NCBI RefSeq assembly: GCF_000182925.2
Contig: NC_026504.1
Span: 2,046,001-2,110,000, forward strand
Reading direction: 5' to 3'
Origin: Neurospora crassa OR74A
Taxonomy: Eukaryota; Ascomycota; Sordariomycetes; Sordariales; Sordariaceae
DNA: 64,000 bases
The position numbers were made by a program, and so were the translations under genes. A model generated the notes under the pieces. It did no database searches and was not told the origin of the DNA. It saw only the letters and a program-made list of their open reading frames with translations. Positions 55,422 through 64,000 of this stretch are shown here, piece after piece. Numbering within the stretch: the stretch's first letter is position 1; the number at the start of each line of letters is the position of its first letter.

Positions 55422-56457
55422 CTAATAATCCAGAATGGCCCACGTCTCATCATCCTGCGTAGTGTAAATAATACCCTGCCCCAGCAACTCATCCGCCGCA
55501 TTTGTGATATCTCTAACCGACATTCTTGTGCCCTGCGCAATCACATGCAAATTGACACCCTCCGTCCCGCCAGGCGAGTTATTGATGAAATTGCACATGA
55601 TCTGCGCGTTCCTTGAGCACGTCGCCAATCTCGCCTGCATCGCACTGTTTCCTCCACCGGGGCCAGCGCCGCCCATAGCAACATCGCCGCCTCCTGCTCC
55701 GTATCCCTGATCCACAAACATGTTGTCCCCTCCGCCACCTTCTTGTTTGGCACCACCACCACTACCAGGAGCTCCCTTGGTAAAGAACAGATGCACATAC
55801 GTCGCCTCAAGCAGGTGGTAGTTGACCTCGTTGAAATCCTCAATCTGGCGTATGAAGTTGGCGCTTACGTGTTTCTTGCCGCCGAGAGACTTGAGACGGC
55901 CCCACACGCGCACGAAGGCGTCGGGCGCGATCGTGCCGGCACCGCTGCCACCGTCCTCGCCGCCTTGCGCTTCCGAATCGACCCACTTCTTGACGTCGAT
56001 GGCTCCCGTGCCGTCATCAATCCGGTACGTGATGTTAGTCGGTTGCGGCTTGACCGAGCGCACTTGGCCCACAATGGTCACTTGGGTTACTGGGTGGCCG
56101 TCGATGGCAAGCTCGGCGCCGGGGAAGGTCTCTTCCCAATCGAGAAGCTGTTTTATGGTTACGGGGCGGAGGGACTCGTCGGCGTACTGTTGTTGGACGA
56201 GAGACAGGTTGTCAGTACCTGATTTGGGTGCTGAGGCGAAGGAAGGAAGGGGTAAAGGTAAACTGGGATAACAGAGGACTTACCTTGGAGCCACCGGCTT
56301 GACTACCACCTTGTTGGGATCCGGACATGAAGCCACCGCCATCGCCACCACCATATCCGCCGTAGCCCGCTGTCAAGGTCACACACAGTTAGCTGACTAG
56401 ACATTTGCGGAGCCTAGGAGAAGAACTAAGGAACTCGGTAAAGAATTACTTACCCAT
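55422..56457 (-). CDS. rfa2: Replication protein A 32-kDa subunit (RPA2)
   Basis: Three reverse-strand exons (56457-56454, 56369-56284, 56186-55422) encode 284 residues. The first coding exon holds only ATGG. The Gly/Tyr/Ser-rich N-terminus (MAGYGGYGGGDGGG) corresponds to the phosphorylated tail of RPA2. The central OB fold runs from LRPVTIKQLLDWEE through VTIVGQVRSVKPQPTNITYR and WGRLKSLGGKKHVSANFIR. A Gly-rich linker leads to the C-terminal winged helix (VNLHVIAQGTRMSVRDITNA). RPA binds single-stranded DNA in replication, repair and recombination. The 4-nt first exon was chosen because it joins in phase to the Gly-rich exon with good GTAAGT and ACAG sites. It diverges from the DUF202 gene across 480 bp. 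Confidence 0.93.
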
Positions 56458-56937
56458 GAGTCTAGTGTTACTGTCTCCTTGGCTATCTAATGAATAGATT
56501 CGATTAACTTTCCGTCTTCTCGCAAAAGATCCAGTCGTAGGCAATGAGTGTGATGGACGAGCTGGTGTCAAATGGTGGATTGCGGGGTGAAAGATTGATG
56601 CTGGGAGACGCGTTTAGACGCGCCTAGAGGCAGCAAGCACTAAAGGCGGACCCCACTGTCCCACTGCCAGGTGTTCTGCGTAAGAGACGGGAGCAGGCAG
56701 CACAATAAAGGAGGGTTAGGGTTCAACATCTGTGAATGACGTATACATAGTACAGTACCCGCCTCTCAGCTGCAAACCAACATCCCTTGCTTAAGGTTCA
56801 GCTGGGTTTTAGGGACTACTACTATGTATACACAGTGACATGAAGCTGCCACGCCATTAGAAAAGTACTGAGTGGTGTGGAGACTTGTTCTAGTGAGATG
56901 AATACCATATAGTCAACCTTCCTTCTGGTTAAACCCA
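56458..56937. promoter_or_regulatory. Divergent promoter of RPA2 and the DUF202 gene
   Basis: A 480-bp interval between two divergent starts. GGGTTAGGGTT at 56713-56722 carries a telobox (AACCCTAA on the reverse strand), about 260 bp upstream of the RPA2 ATG. No ORF is supportable. Confidence 0.45.
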
Positions 56938-57780
56938 ATGTCTCGAACAGCAACATCCCAAAGCGCCACCCTCGTCACCGAAGACGAGGAAGAAAACGGG
57001 ACTTACACCAATGACAGAGGGGTCACAAGATGCTCATGCTGTGTGAATCCTTCATCACTGCTTGAGCCCATCGATCTTTCCGATAGGCACGACACCAGTC
57101 TCCTCGATGAAAACGAAAACACCTTCTGTCTCTGGCCGCTTTTCGGTCCTATATTGTTCGAAAATGAGAGTAGCGACTGTAGAGATCATTGCGCGAACGA
57201 GAGAAGTACGTCCATGTCTTTTGGATCTGGTTCCGTTACATAGAACGACACCTAGAACACTGAAACTTGTTGACTGATGCTATTGCTAAACAGCGTTCCT
57301 ATCGTTCCTTCGCTTGTCCATCTACATGGCTATCGTTTCCGTCGCCATAGTGCTCTCGTTCCACCTTCGCAAGGCAGCTAGCGACTTGGAGTTGCGGATG
57401 GCGAAGCCGTTGGGGATCATTTTCTGGGGGCTTTCTGTCTCTTGCCTTGGTGTAGGAGTGGCCAATTATATCCGTACGTCATGGTTGATTTGGAGTATCC
57501 TATCTCAACACCCGCTTTAAAGAATCCTCAAAACCCAACGCTGACATGAGCGGGCTGTTATGCACCAGAAACCGTGAACAAGTATAGCCGTAGGGCAGCA
57601 ATTGTACAGACAGGTTGGAGAACACAAATTGTAAGCATACTGACTCTTCATCTTCCCACTTGTCATGACTAACCAATTGTATGCAATGCATAGATTATGG
57701 GGATTATTGCCCTTTCCATATTCGGGGCATGTATTACGCTTCTAGTTGTTAACAAGTATGGAGAGCAGGCTGATGAGTAG
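56938..57780 (+). CDS. DUF202-family small membrane protein
   Basis: Four exons (56938-57205, 57294-57473, 57569-57630, 57694-57780) encode 198 residues. The N-terminal 85 residues are hydrophilic with an acidic patch (TEDEEENG) and a CSCCVNP cluster. NERTFLSFLRLSIYMAIVSVAIVL is the DUF202 motif plus its first membrane segment. GIIFWGLSVSCLGVGVANYI and IMGIIALSIFGACITLLVV are the second and third. The QTVNKYSRRAAIVQTGWRTQ loop between them is also typical of fungal members. DUF202 also forms the membrane part of vacuolar polyphosphate polymerases, but this stand-alone form has no known role. The three introns have standard donors and restore the family motif exactly. It is convergent with the glycosyltransferase gene (248 bp). 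Confidence 0.9.
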
Positions 57781-58028
57781 TGACTGAGGACGATATCATC
57801 CACGGAACTTGGTTTCGACATGTTGCGACAAATGTTAGATGTCAGTAGAGGCAAAAGATTGTCGACGATATGCATCGCACTTGTACTAGAACAGCGAATA
57901 AGTCAGTGCCTGGGACCATCGACATGCCATAGTGAAGATGATGTCAGCATCAACCCACAATATCCATAGACGCCATAATCTTACATCGCCATAACCACCC
58001 CCCCCCCCCCATTGCCCCTCTAACCTCG

Positions 58029-60433
58029 TCACCGGGTGCAAAACAAATTATCCACCCCTCCCTTCCGAACCCCTTTAGCCAAGATATTCTCTTCATCCTC
58101 CTCCCCCTCACCGTTCTCACCCAACTGACTCTTCCCCTTCTCCAACTTCCCACACCCCACCGCTCTCCTGAACTCATCCACATATTCCCCTGCCCCCCTA
58201 TCCACCTCCGCTAAACTCGTCGCCCTTCCCTCCCAATCCAGTAACGGCATATCACCAAAGGGCACAAGATTGCCCCCGGCGGGTAAGCTGTCCAGTAGCG
58301 AACCGGGGGAGAGGCTGATTTCATCTTTTTGTTTCCCTAGCTCATTCCGACTGCCGCTATCGCTCCCACTACCAGCATCGCTGCTGCGGTACTCCTCCGG
58401 CCCTCGGTAGAGCTCATTATGTACGGTCGCCAGGTTCCTCGCTGTTTGGGGACTGGGGTACAAGGTGAAGTAGCCGCGGGCGCGCGCGAGACGGAGGGCG
58501 TGTTCGAGCCAGGAGGGGTAGTGTTTGCTAATTTGTTTTTGGGTGAAAAAATTCAAGGCAGGGTTGGTAGTGCTAGCACGTTGTTGCTGTTGGTGAAGGA
58601 ACTCGAGTGATTTGGACACGAGTTTGTGAAGTTCCGTCCACTTTTGGCCGCTGTAGAGGACGGCGTTGCTGCCGGGAGCTTGCCAGAGAAATGGGGTGTT
58701 GTTGTCGGTGGGGGTTTTCTTTTGTTGTTGGGCGGCAGTAGCTTTCTTGGACGCAGCGGGCGGGCTGAAAGGTTTGAGGGCATCGCCTGGGTGGGTTGAG
58801 GGAAGCTCTAGACTGATACCAAGAAGGCGAGAGTCCCATTGTTGCATGGTAGCGGGGACGGAGTAGCTGTATTCAAGGAGTGCGTACTTTATGTCTTTGA
58901 GAAATGCTGTCAACATCCGGGGGGCTTTCTAAAGCAATCGATAAACAAATTAGGGGTACGGCGGCTTACAATGATAGAATCGAGGGGATAACTCGATATT
59001 CGGAGAGAGAACTAAGACGTGGGAATGCTGGTCTGCGGGCCAGAAAGACTCGAGGAATCGCACTGAGCTCTCTTCTTCCGTCAAGCTCTTACGCGGGATA
59101 CGGTGGCGAAGAGTCAGTTGACGAACGTGAGTCGGATTATACGCTCGGGAAGGCGGCCACTGGAACTTCTGCAGAAACTGAGTCGTAGCGACGTCAATAT
59201 CGTGAGAAAGCTCAATGGTCAAGTGTGGAATAGCACAAGCCGTGAAATCCGCGGCCGACAGAGATTTCAGCAGCCGAGTTAGGCTTCCCGAGGTGCCGGT
59301 TGAGGCGTAGACCATGATCTCGACATTGACTTTGTTCCAGGCTATGTTCGTTGACGTTAGCCATAGTCATCTTGAACAATCAACGTGCTATCGTCTCCTC
59401 ACCTGCTAGAGAAGCACTATCCAGCTTCGTCATCCAAGCAAGGTGTTTTTGTGCGCCCTTAGGTAGTTCGATCAGAGGGAATCCTTCCTCAGATGCCTGG
59501 GCTCTTGCAGCGGGAAGGAAATACTCCTCTTCTTCGCCCGAAGCATCTACAAGCACAGCTTGTGGGTGCATGTACGTTTGGACGTGGTCTAGCAGCCGCC
59601 GCAGGTCAGATGTATACAGCCAAGGACATTTGTGGAAGCGGTTCTATTTACGGAAGGCACGAGATACACCCTTAGAAAGGCGTGTCTTGGTTGACTCGGT
59701 CGATTTATCCAGACGGGCGTCTACAGCTGGGTTAGCGACACGAGTCATGGTTTTCCATTCTCTATTACAAACAGAGCTCTATCATACCGTGAAATATGAT
59801 CTGGCAGGACTGATCGATGCCGTTGATAGCCTGCAGCTGCTCCATATCGATATCACTTCGGCTCATGAGGGCAAAATGCACGTAGCTCCGCAACTCGGTC
59901 CCCATCTGACAAGCCATTGGTAGCAACTTAGCAGCGCTCTTAAGGCTGGATGTCGCAAACAGTATGTTTTTATTCGTAGGGGACGTTCCCTGTGTCTCGT
60001 ATATTGCTTGTAGCGACACAGCGAGATTAGGAAACGTGATCGGGCCATTGTAGCCAACATCTGGCACAGGCCTTGGGTCAACTTCAGGAATAGGCTTTGG
60101 CTTCTGCTTGGCGGTCTCAGGCTTTGTCGGTGGTTTCCAAGGACGATTGGGGTTTAACTTGGGAATGCTCGGTGCGTTCGACGGGTGTTGAGCGGAAGCG
60201 GGACGATAGACGGGGTGTCGGTGGTCTCGGATGGGGTTATCTGTAGGTATGTTGTGTATGAAAAGGTAGACGAAGATGGCGACGGTCAAGGCTATGGCGA
60301 GACGCTTCAGCGTCTTCCGTGGGGGAATCCGAGCCGCATTCCATTGCGAGGATCGGATCGGGGGAATCTTGGTCCGCTTGTGATCGTCGTCTTTCTTTCC
60401 AAGCTCCTCGTTCGTCATGAACAAATTAGCCAT
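58029..60433 (-). CDS. Putative type II membrane glycosyltransferase (fungal GT2-like)
   Basis: Five reverse-strand exons (60433-59788, 59720-59652, 59588-59403, 59341-58970, 58894-58029) encode 712 residues. A short cytoplasmic N-terminus and one signal-anchor (RLAIALTVAIFVYLFIHNI, about 45-63) are followed by a Pro/Lys-rich stem, the layout of Golgi glycosyltransferases. The lumenal part contains VHFALMSRSDI, HPQAVLVDASGEEEEYF, WMTKLDSASLAAWNKVNVEI, LRHRIPRKSLTEEESSVRFLESFWP and SHVLVLSPNIELSP, blocks I associate with fungal proteins labelled glycosyltransferase 2. Activity and substrate are not established. The C-terminal 120 residues are low complexity and acidic. Two acceptors are ambiguous in frame: exon 2 could begin 6 nt earlier, exon 5 12 nt earlier. 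I chose the versions giving FHDARLD and FYHYIKYALLEY. A C run lies beyond the stop near 58000. Confidence 0.8.
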
Positions 60434-61333
60434 GGTGGGTTAAAGTCCAAAGACAGGCCGGATCGCGGAGAAGCGGGTGGCTGGCTTCGAAGTGGTTTGG
60501 GCGTGACCAGAAGATGGCGCGTTTTGCATAGGCAGCGACGGAGGTTGGCGCCCCAAGTTTGCAATCTTGAACTTATTGCTGACACCTCTCGCGCCTGATG
60601 TTTTGGAACAGTGATTACGAGGTCATTCGCGTAGGTCTTGCAGTTGTGCCGCGCAGAGATAATGGTGAAAAAGGAAAGCTGGGCGATTGTCTTTGTGTCT
60701 CAGTTTCGACTCGATTGACCTTGGGAGTCCACTGCTGTGTTTCAGATCCCTATAGACCCTCACACTACAGTTGGCTCAACAGACGATTTCGGTAGCTCGG
60801 GGATGGAAGCGAATTGCCCATCTGCTTCCGAACTGATGTCATCCGAGAAAGCTTCCGGACGGGACCGGGAGCTTCAAAGTTGGGTTCAAAGATTGATCCC
60901 GCAATAACGATAGGTACCTATGGCCCAAGGGTCAGGCGCATAGAACGGCGCAGCTGCGCCTGTCGATCTCATCCCCACTTGCCAAGATAAGCTTGGGGTT
61001 CAAGCACTCCCCTGCAGTTGGGGAAGCTCCACTTGGATAGCTGGAGATCGGGACGGGACCCCTGTCTGCTGCGGAAGGGAATCAGCGGGTGGGACTGATG
61101 GTTCATCTGTCGAAGGGTGGGGCACGAACAGTTTCCATCGCAATTGGAGAAAAAGCGCTGGATTTTTTTTTTCTGCACGTTTTCCTCCATTAGTTTACTA
61201 GTGTACGAAGTGTACACACTGCCATCACAGCTTTCTTTGCTTGCTTCCCACGTCGCCGATTACACATCATCTTTAACCATCCCAATCTTTCCAGTCCTCC
61301 AACAATTGTCTTTTCACATTTCGGTGTTACAAG
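60434..61333. promoter_or_regulatory. Divergent promoter of the glycosyltransferase gene and syo1
   Basis: A 900-bp interval between divergent starts with no supportable ORF. A TAGGTACCTA palindrome lies at about 60910-60919. The syo1 leader from about 61200 is CT-rich. Confidence 0.5.
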
Positions 61334-63418
61334 ATGGGCAAGTCCCGCAAAAACAGAGTCCGGCCCAATCGCGCCGACCCTATCGCGAAGCCTGTGAAGC
61401 CCCCATCGGACCCCGAGCTCGCTGCCTTGCGCGAAAGCCGCATTCTCCCCGTCGTCAAGGACCTACAGAGCCCCGATATCAAGTCTCGCACAGCCGCTGC
61501 TGGTGCCATCGCAAACATCGTCCAGGATACCAAGTGCAGAAAGCTTCTGCTCCGTGAACAGATCGTACCCATCGTGCTTACCGAGACCCTTACCGACAAC
61601 AGCATCGATAGCCGCGCCGCCGGCTGGGAGATTCTCAAGGTTCTCGTCCAGGAGGAGGAGAGCGACTTCTGCGTTCACCTCTACAGACTCGACATCTTAA
61701 CCGCCATCGAACATGCCGCCAAGGCCCTTAACGAAACGCTTGCCTCAACCGAGCCGCCCTTTGCGAAACTCACCAAAGGCCAGCAGCGCATCGTATGGGA
61801 CATGAGCCATTCCCTCCTCGTCCTTCTTAGCTCCCTCGCCCTTGCTCGCGATGAGATTCTTGAGGCTATTGTCGCCAACCAGAACGTCGTTCGCTTCCTC
61901 TTCCGCATCGTCGCCACCGAGGCCGTTCCCCAAGCCGCCTTCGAGGAGACTCTCTCCTGCCTCATGACGCTTTCCGAAGACAATCTACCACTCGGCCAAG
62001 CCATCACCGACGACCAAGAGACCCGATGCTACGACAAACTCCTTGAGCTTGTCGCTGCTGGCGGTCCCCGCTCCGTGTTCGTTTGCGGAGTCCTTCACAA
62101 TGTGTTTGCGTCGCTTCAGTGGTTGGATCACAGCCCAGGCAAGGATGGTGCTTGCGACGCCATGCTTGTTCCAACCTTATCCAAGGCCTTAGAACTGCCT
62201 CCTCCGAGCAACAAGGCCAATGGCCAGGCCGATAGCTGGGCTCAAATGATGCAGGTTGCTCTTGAGATTGTGGCCTCGATTGGAACAGACCTGCAGACCG
62301 CACTGGAAAAGGGTAACCGCCCTCAGCCTGGTAGTGCTTCCAAGGACGAAGAGTGGAATGGGTTCGAAGAAGCCGAGAAGGACGACGACGCTATGGACGT
62401 TGACGAGGGCTCTGGTGACGATAAGGACGAGGAGGACGACGAAGAGGATGAGGAGGAGGAGGGCGATGAGGAAGAGGGCGATTCAGATGATGCAGAGTTC
62501 GATGAAGCCGACCTAGAGAAGGTTACCGGCATGGATTCCGAAGACGACAACGAAGACGACCTCGACGATCTACCCACACTTCGCGAACTTATAAACAAGG
62601 CGATTCCTCAGCTTATCCGGCTGACCAATATTGCTGTGGATGATGACAATAGCATGGCTATTCAGGGCCACGCCATCAGCGCGCTCAACAATATTGCTTG
62701 GACTATTTCATGTATCGACTTCTCTGACGGTGAAAACGCCAACATCTGGAAAGCATGGGCACCCGCCGGAAAGAGAATCTGGCAGCGGACCATCTCCCCG
62801 ATCCTCGAAGCCGATAGCGCCGACCTGCAGCTTGCCACTCAAGTGACCAGCCTCGCGTGGGCTGTGGCCCGCAGTCTAAACGGCACCACCCCCCTCAGCA
62901 GAAACGAGCACCGCAAGTTCATGTCTCTTTACCAAGTGTCCAAGGCGCAACAACAATCCACTATCACCTCTGATGCAGACGACAAGAATAAGGAGCAACA
63001 AACTCAGGAGGATCCCTTCCAAGGCCTTGGCGTTAAGTGCATTGGCGTTCTCGGCGCTCTGGCTCGCGACCCCGCCCCTATCGATATTAACCGCGAAGTT
63101 GGTGTCTTCCTGATGACTCTTCTCGGTAGTGCTGGAGAGTTTGGAGTCCCCCCGGCGGACATAATTCAGGCACTAAATGAAGTGTTCGACATTTATGGCG
63201 ATGAGGAATACACGTGCGATGCCGAAGTATTCTGGAAGGACGGCTTCTTCAGCCACCTCCAGGAGCTCCAGCCCAAGTTGAAGGCAGTTGCCAAGGGCAT
63301 CAACAAGAGGGCCTTTGAGGAGTTGAGGATAAAGGCCGATGAGGCACTGATAAACCTGGGAAGGTTTGTGCAGTACAAGAAGAAGCACGCGCCCAAGGTG
63401 AAGGAGGCGATGCAGTAA
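61334..63418 (+). CDS. syo1: Symportin Syo1, ARM/HEAT-repeat ribosomal protein importer
   Basis: One uninterrupted exon of 694 residues. The N-terminus MGKSRKNRVRPNRADPIAKP, then PPSDPELAALRESRILPVV, matches Syo1 as I know it from Chaetomium. ARM-type helices follow (AAAGAIANIVQDTKCRKLLL, AAGWEILKVLVQEEESDFC). A long acidic loop at about 350-410 (Asp/Glu runs with few other residues) interrupts the repeats, followed by HEAT-type repeats such as AIQGHAISALNNIAWT. In yeast and Chaetomium, Syo1 co-imports Rpl5 and Rpl11 with Kap104; the acidic loop binds Rpl11 and the basic N-terminus carries the import signal. The gene diverges from the glycosyltransferase gene. Its ATG is in a CAAGATGG context and nothing suggests an intron. 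Confidence 0.95.
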   Translation: MGKSRKNRVRPNRADPIAKPVKPPSDPELAALRESRILPVVKDLQSPDIKSRTAAAGAIANIVQDTKCRKLLLREQIVPIVLTETLTDNSIDSRAAGWEILKVLVQEEESDFCVHLYRLDILTAIEHAAKALNETLASTEPPFAKLTKGQQRIVWDMSHSLLVLLSSLALARDEILEAIVANQNVVRFLFRIVATEAVPQAAFEETLSCLMTLSEDNLPLGQAITDDQETRCYDKLLELVAAGGPRSVFVCGVLHNVFASLQWLDHSPGKDGACDAMLVPTLSKALELPPPSNKANGQADSWAQMMQVALEIVASIGTDLQTALEKGNRPQPGSASKDEEWNGFEEAEKDDDAMDVDEGSGDDKDEEDDEEDEEEEGDEEEGDSDDAEFDEADLEKVTGMDSEDDNEDDLDDLPTLRELINKAIPQLIRLTNIAVDDDNSMAIQGHAISALNNIAWTISCIDFSDGENANIWKAWAPAGKRIWQRTISPILEADSADLQLATQVTSLAWAVARSLNGTTPLSRNEHRKFMSLYQVSKAQQQSTITSDADDKNKEQQTQEDPFQGLGVKCIGVLGALARDPAPIDINREVGVFLMTLLGSAGEFGVPPADIIQALNEVFDIYGDEEYTCDAEVFWKDGFFSHLQELQPKLKAVAKGINKRAFEELRIKADEALINLGRFVQYKKKHAPKVKEAMQ

Positions 63419-64000
63419 ATCTTCGAAATTCTTATCATGGAAAAAGTGTCGGAATCTTCGTCATTGAATCTACCAACATACCATGTAGACTCAAAACAGG
63501 GCATGCACAACCTACAAGTTACAAAAGAGCTGAAACATTCACAAAGAGGGGGACGAGGACGAGCATTCATACAAAGAAAAGATAACAGGAGGGAAGGGAG
63601 ATACCCGACGTACCGTCAAACTTGTCAGCTGATGCTGGAATAGAAAATATGAGAGGGGTGTAAAGCTAGGAATAGAGAGACGAGTCAATATCGATAACAC
63701 AACTTACGCTCATCGCATGTACGGGACAACAAACCAATCTTTGAGCGGGAACCTCGACTATCAGATGTTGTAGCTGCCAAGATACCTGAAAATGCTGATG
63801 CCTCCTTGAAGGCTTTGGTCAGGTTCAGGTAAGGACTTGTGATATATCTCTTCAATTTCTCGGACTTACATGATTCTCTGATGTGTATATGTATAAGCAC
63901 CTTGTCCCATAAAACAGCGACCAAGTCGCGACCCAAAGCTTTGCGTGTAAACACCCCCATTCCTCTAAACCCAAGAAAAATGGCTTCCTTCGATTCGTTG
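63419..64000. other. Right-edge spacer, possible start of another gene at 63980
   Basis: The sequence after syo1 has no convincing gene. A reverse-strand 91-codon ORF (63685-63960) shows no family. At 63980 an ATG in the context AAAAATGGC opens MASFDSL and runs off the window. It could be the first codons of a forward gene, but seven codons are not enough to judge. Confidence 0.35.

Overview
This window looks like nuclear DNA of a filamentous ascomycete, most likely a Sordariomycete of the order Sordariales (the Neurospora/Chaetomium group). The protein genes carry several short introns (about 50-110 bp) with GTANGT-type donors and CTAAC/CTGAC branch points. Gene content is eukaryotic and fungal: an arg-2 gene with an arginine-attenuator uORF, an SRE siderophore repressor, Mdv1, Rio2, Rpn1 and Syo1. 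The left 4.9 kb is an AT-rich block almost devoid of CpA/TpG and loaded with TpA, the signature of repeat-induced point mutation (RIP).

Layout. 1-4870: RIP-mutated repeat block with two tandem-repeat arrays, a hairpin and a long inverted repeat. 4871-7725: normal-composition spacer with no supportable gene. 7726-17314, all forward: an Sbp1-like RRM protein, a Gcs1-type Arf-GAP, the beta subunit of electron transfer flavoprotein (ETF), and arg-2 preceded by a split uORF. 18356-20515, reverse: an Acinus-like SAP/RRM protein. 22241-23648: an acidic protein of unknown function. 23649-27636: a 4-kb gene-poor spacer with a 42-nt poly-T run. 27637-33009, forward: SRE, a four-helix COPI-associated (Tvp15-type) protein and Bcp1. 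33154-34045, reverse: chorismate mutase. 35254-39866, forward: Mdv1 and an aldo-keto reductase. 40157-41440, reverse: Rio2. 42284-54786, forward: Rpn1, a MATE transporter, isopentenyl-diphosphate isomerase and a GNAT acetyltransferase. 55422-56457, reverse: replication protein A subunit 2 (RPA2). 56938-57780, forward: a DUF202 membrane protein. 58029-60433, reverse: a putative Golgi glycosyltransferase. 61334-63418, forward: Syo1. A new ATG at 63980 may open a gene that continues past the edge.

The genes do not form an operon or a metabolic cluster. They are unlinked housekeeping functions: amino-acid synthesis (arg-2, chorismate mutase), ribosome biogenesis (Bcp1, Rio2, Syo1), proteolysis (Rpn1), organelle dynamics (Mdv1, Gcs1, Tvp15), isoprenoid synthesis, iron regulation and DNA replication. 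Several pairs are divergent and may share promoters (chorismate mutase/mdv1, rio2/rpn1, RPA2/DUF202, glycosyltransferase/syo1). Others are convergent with gaps of 150-300 bp.

I found no clear undescribed system. The most informative regulatory structure is the arg-2 leader: a 24-codon arginine-attenuator peptide is encoded across three exons, with an identical 11-nt sequence at both 5' splice junctions. Exon/intron borders throughout were placed by reading frame, splice consensus and family similarity recalled from memory; no alignment or RNA data were available.
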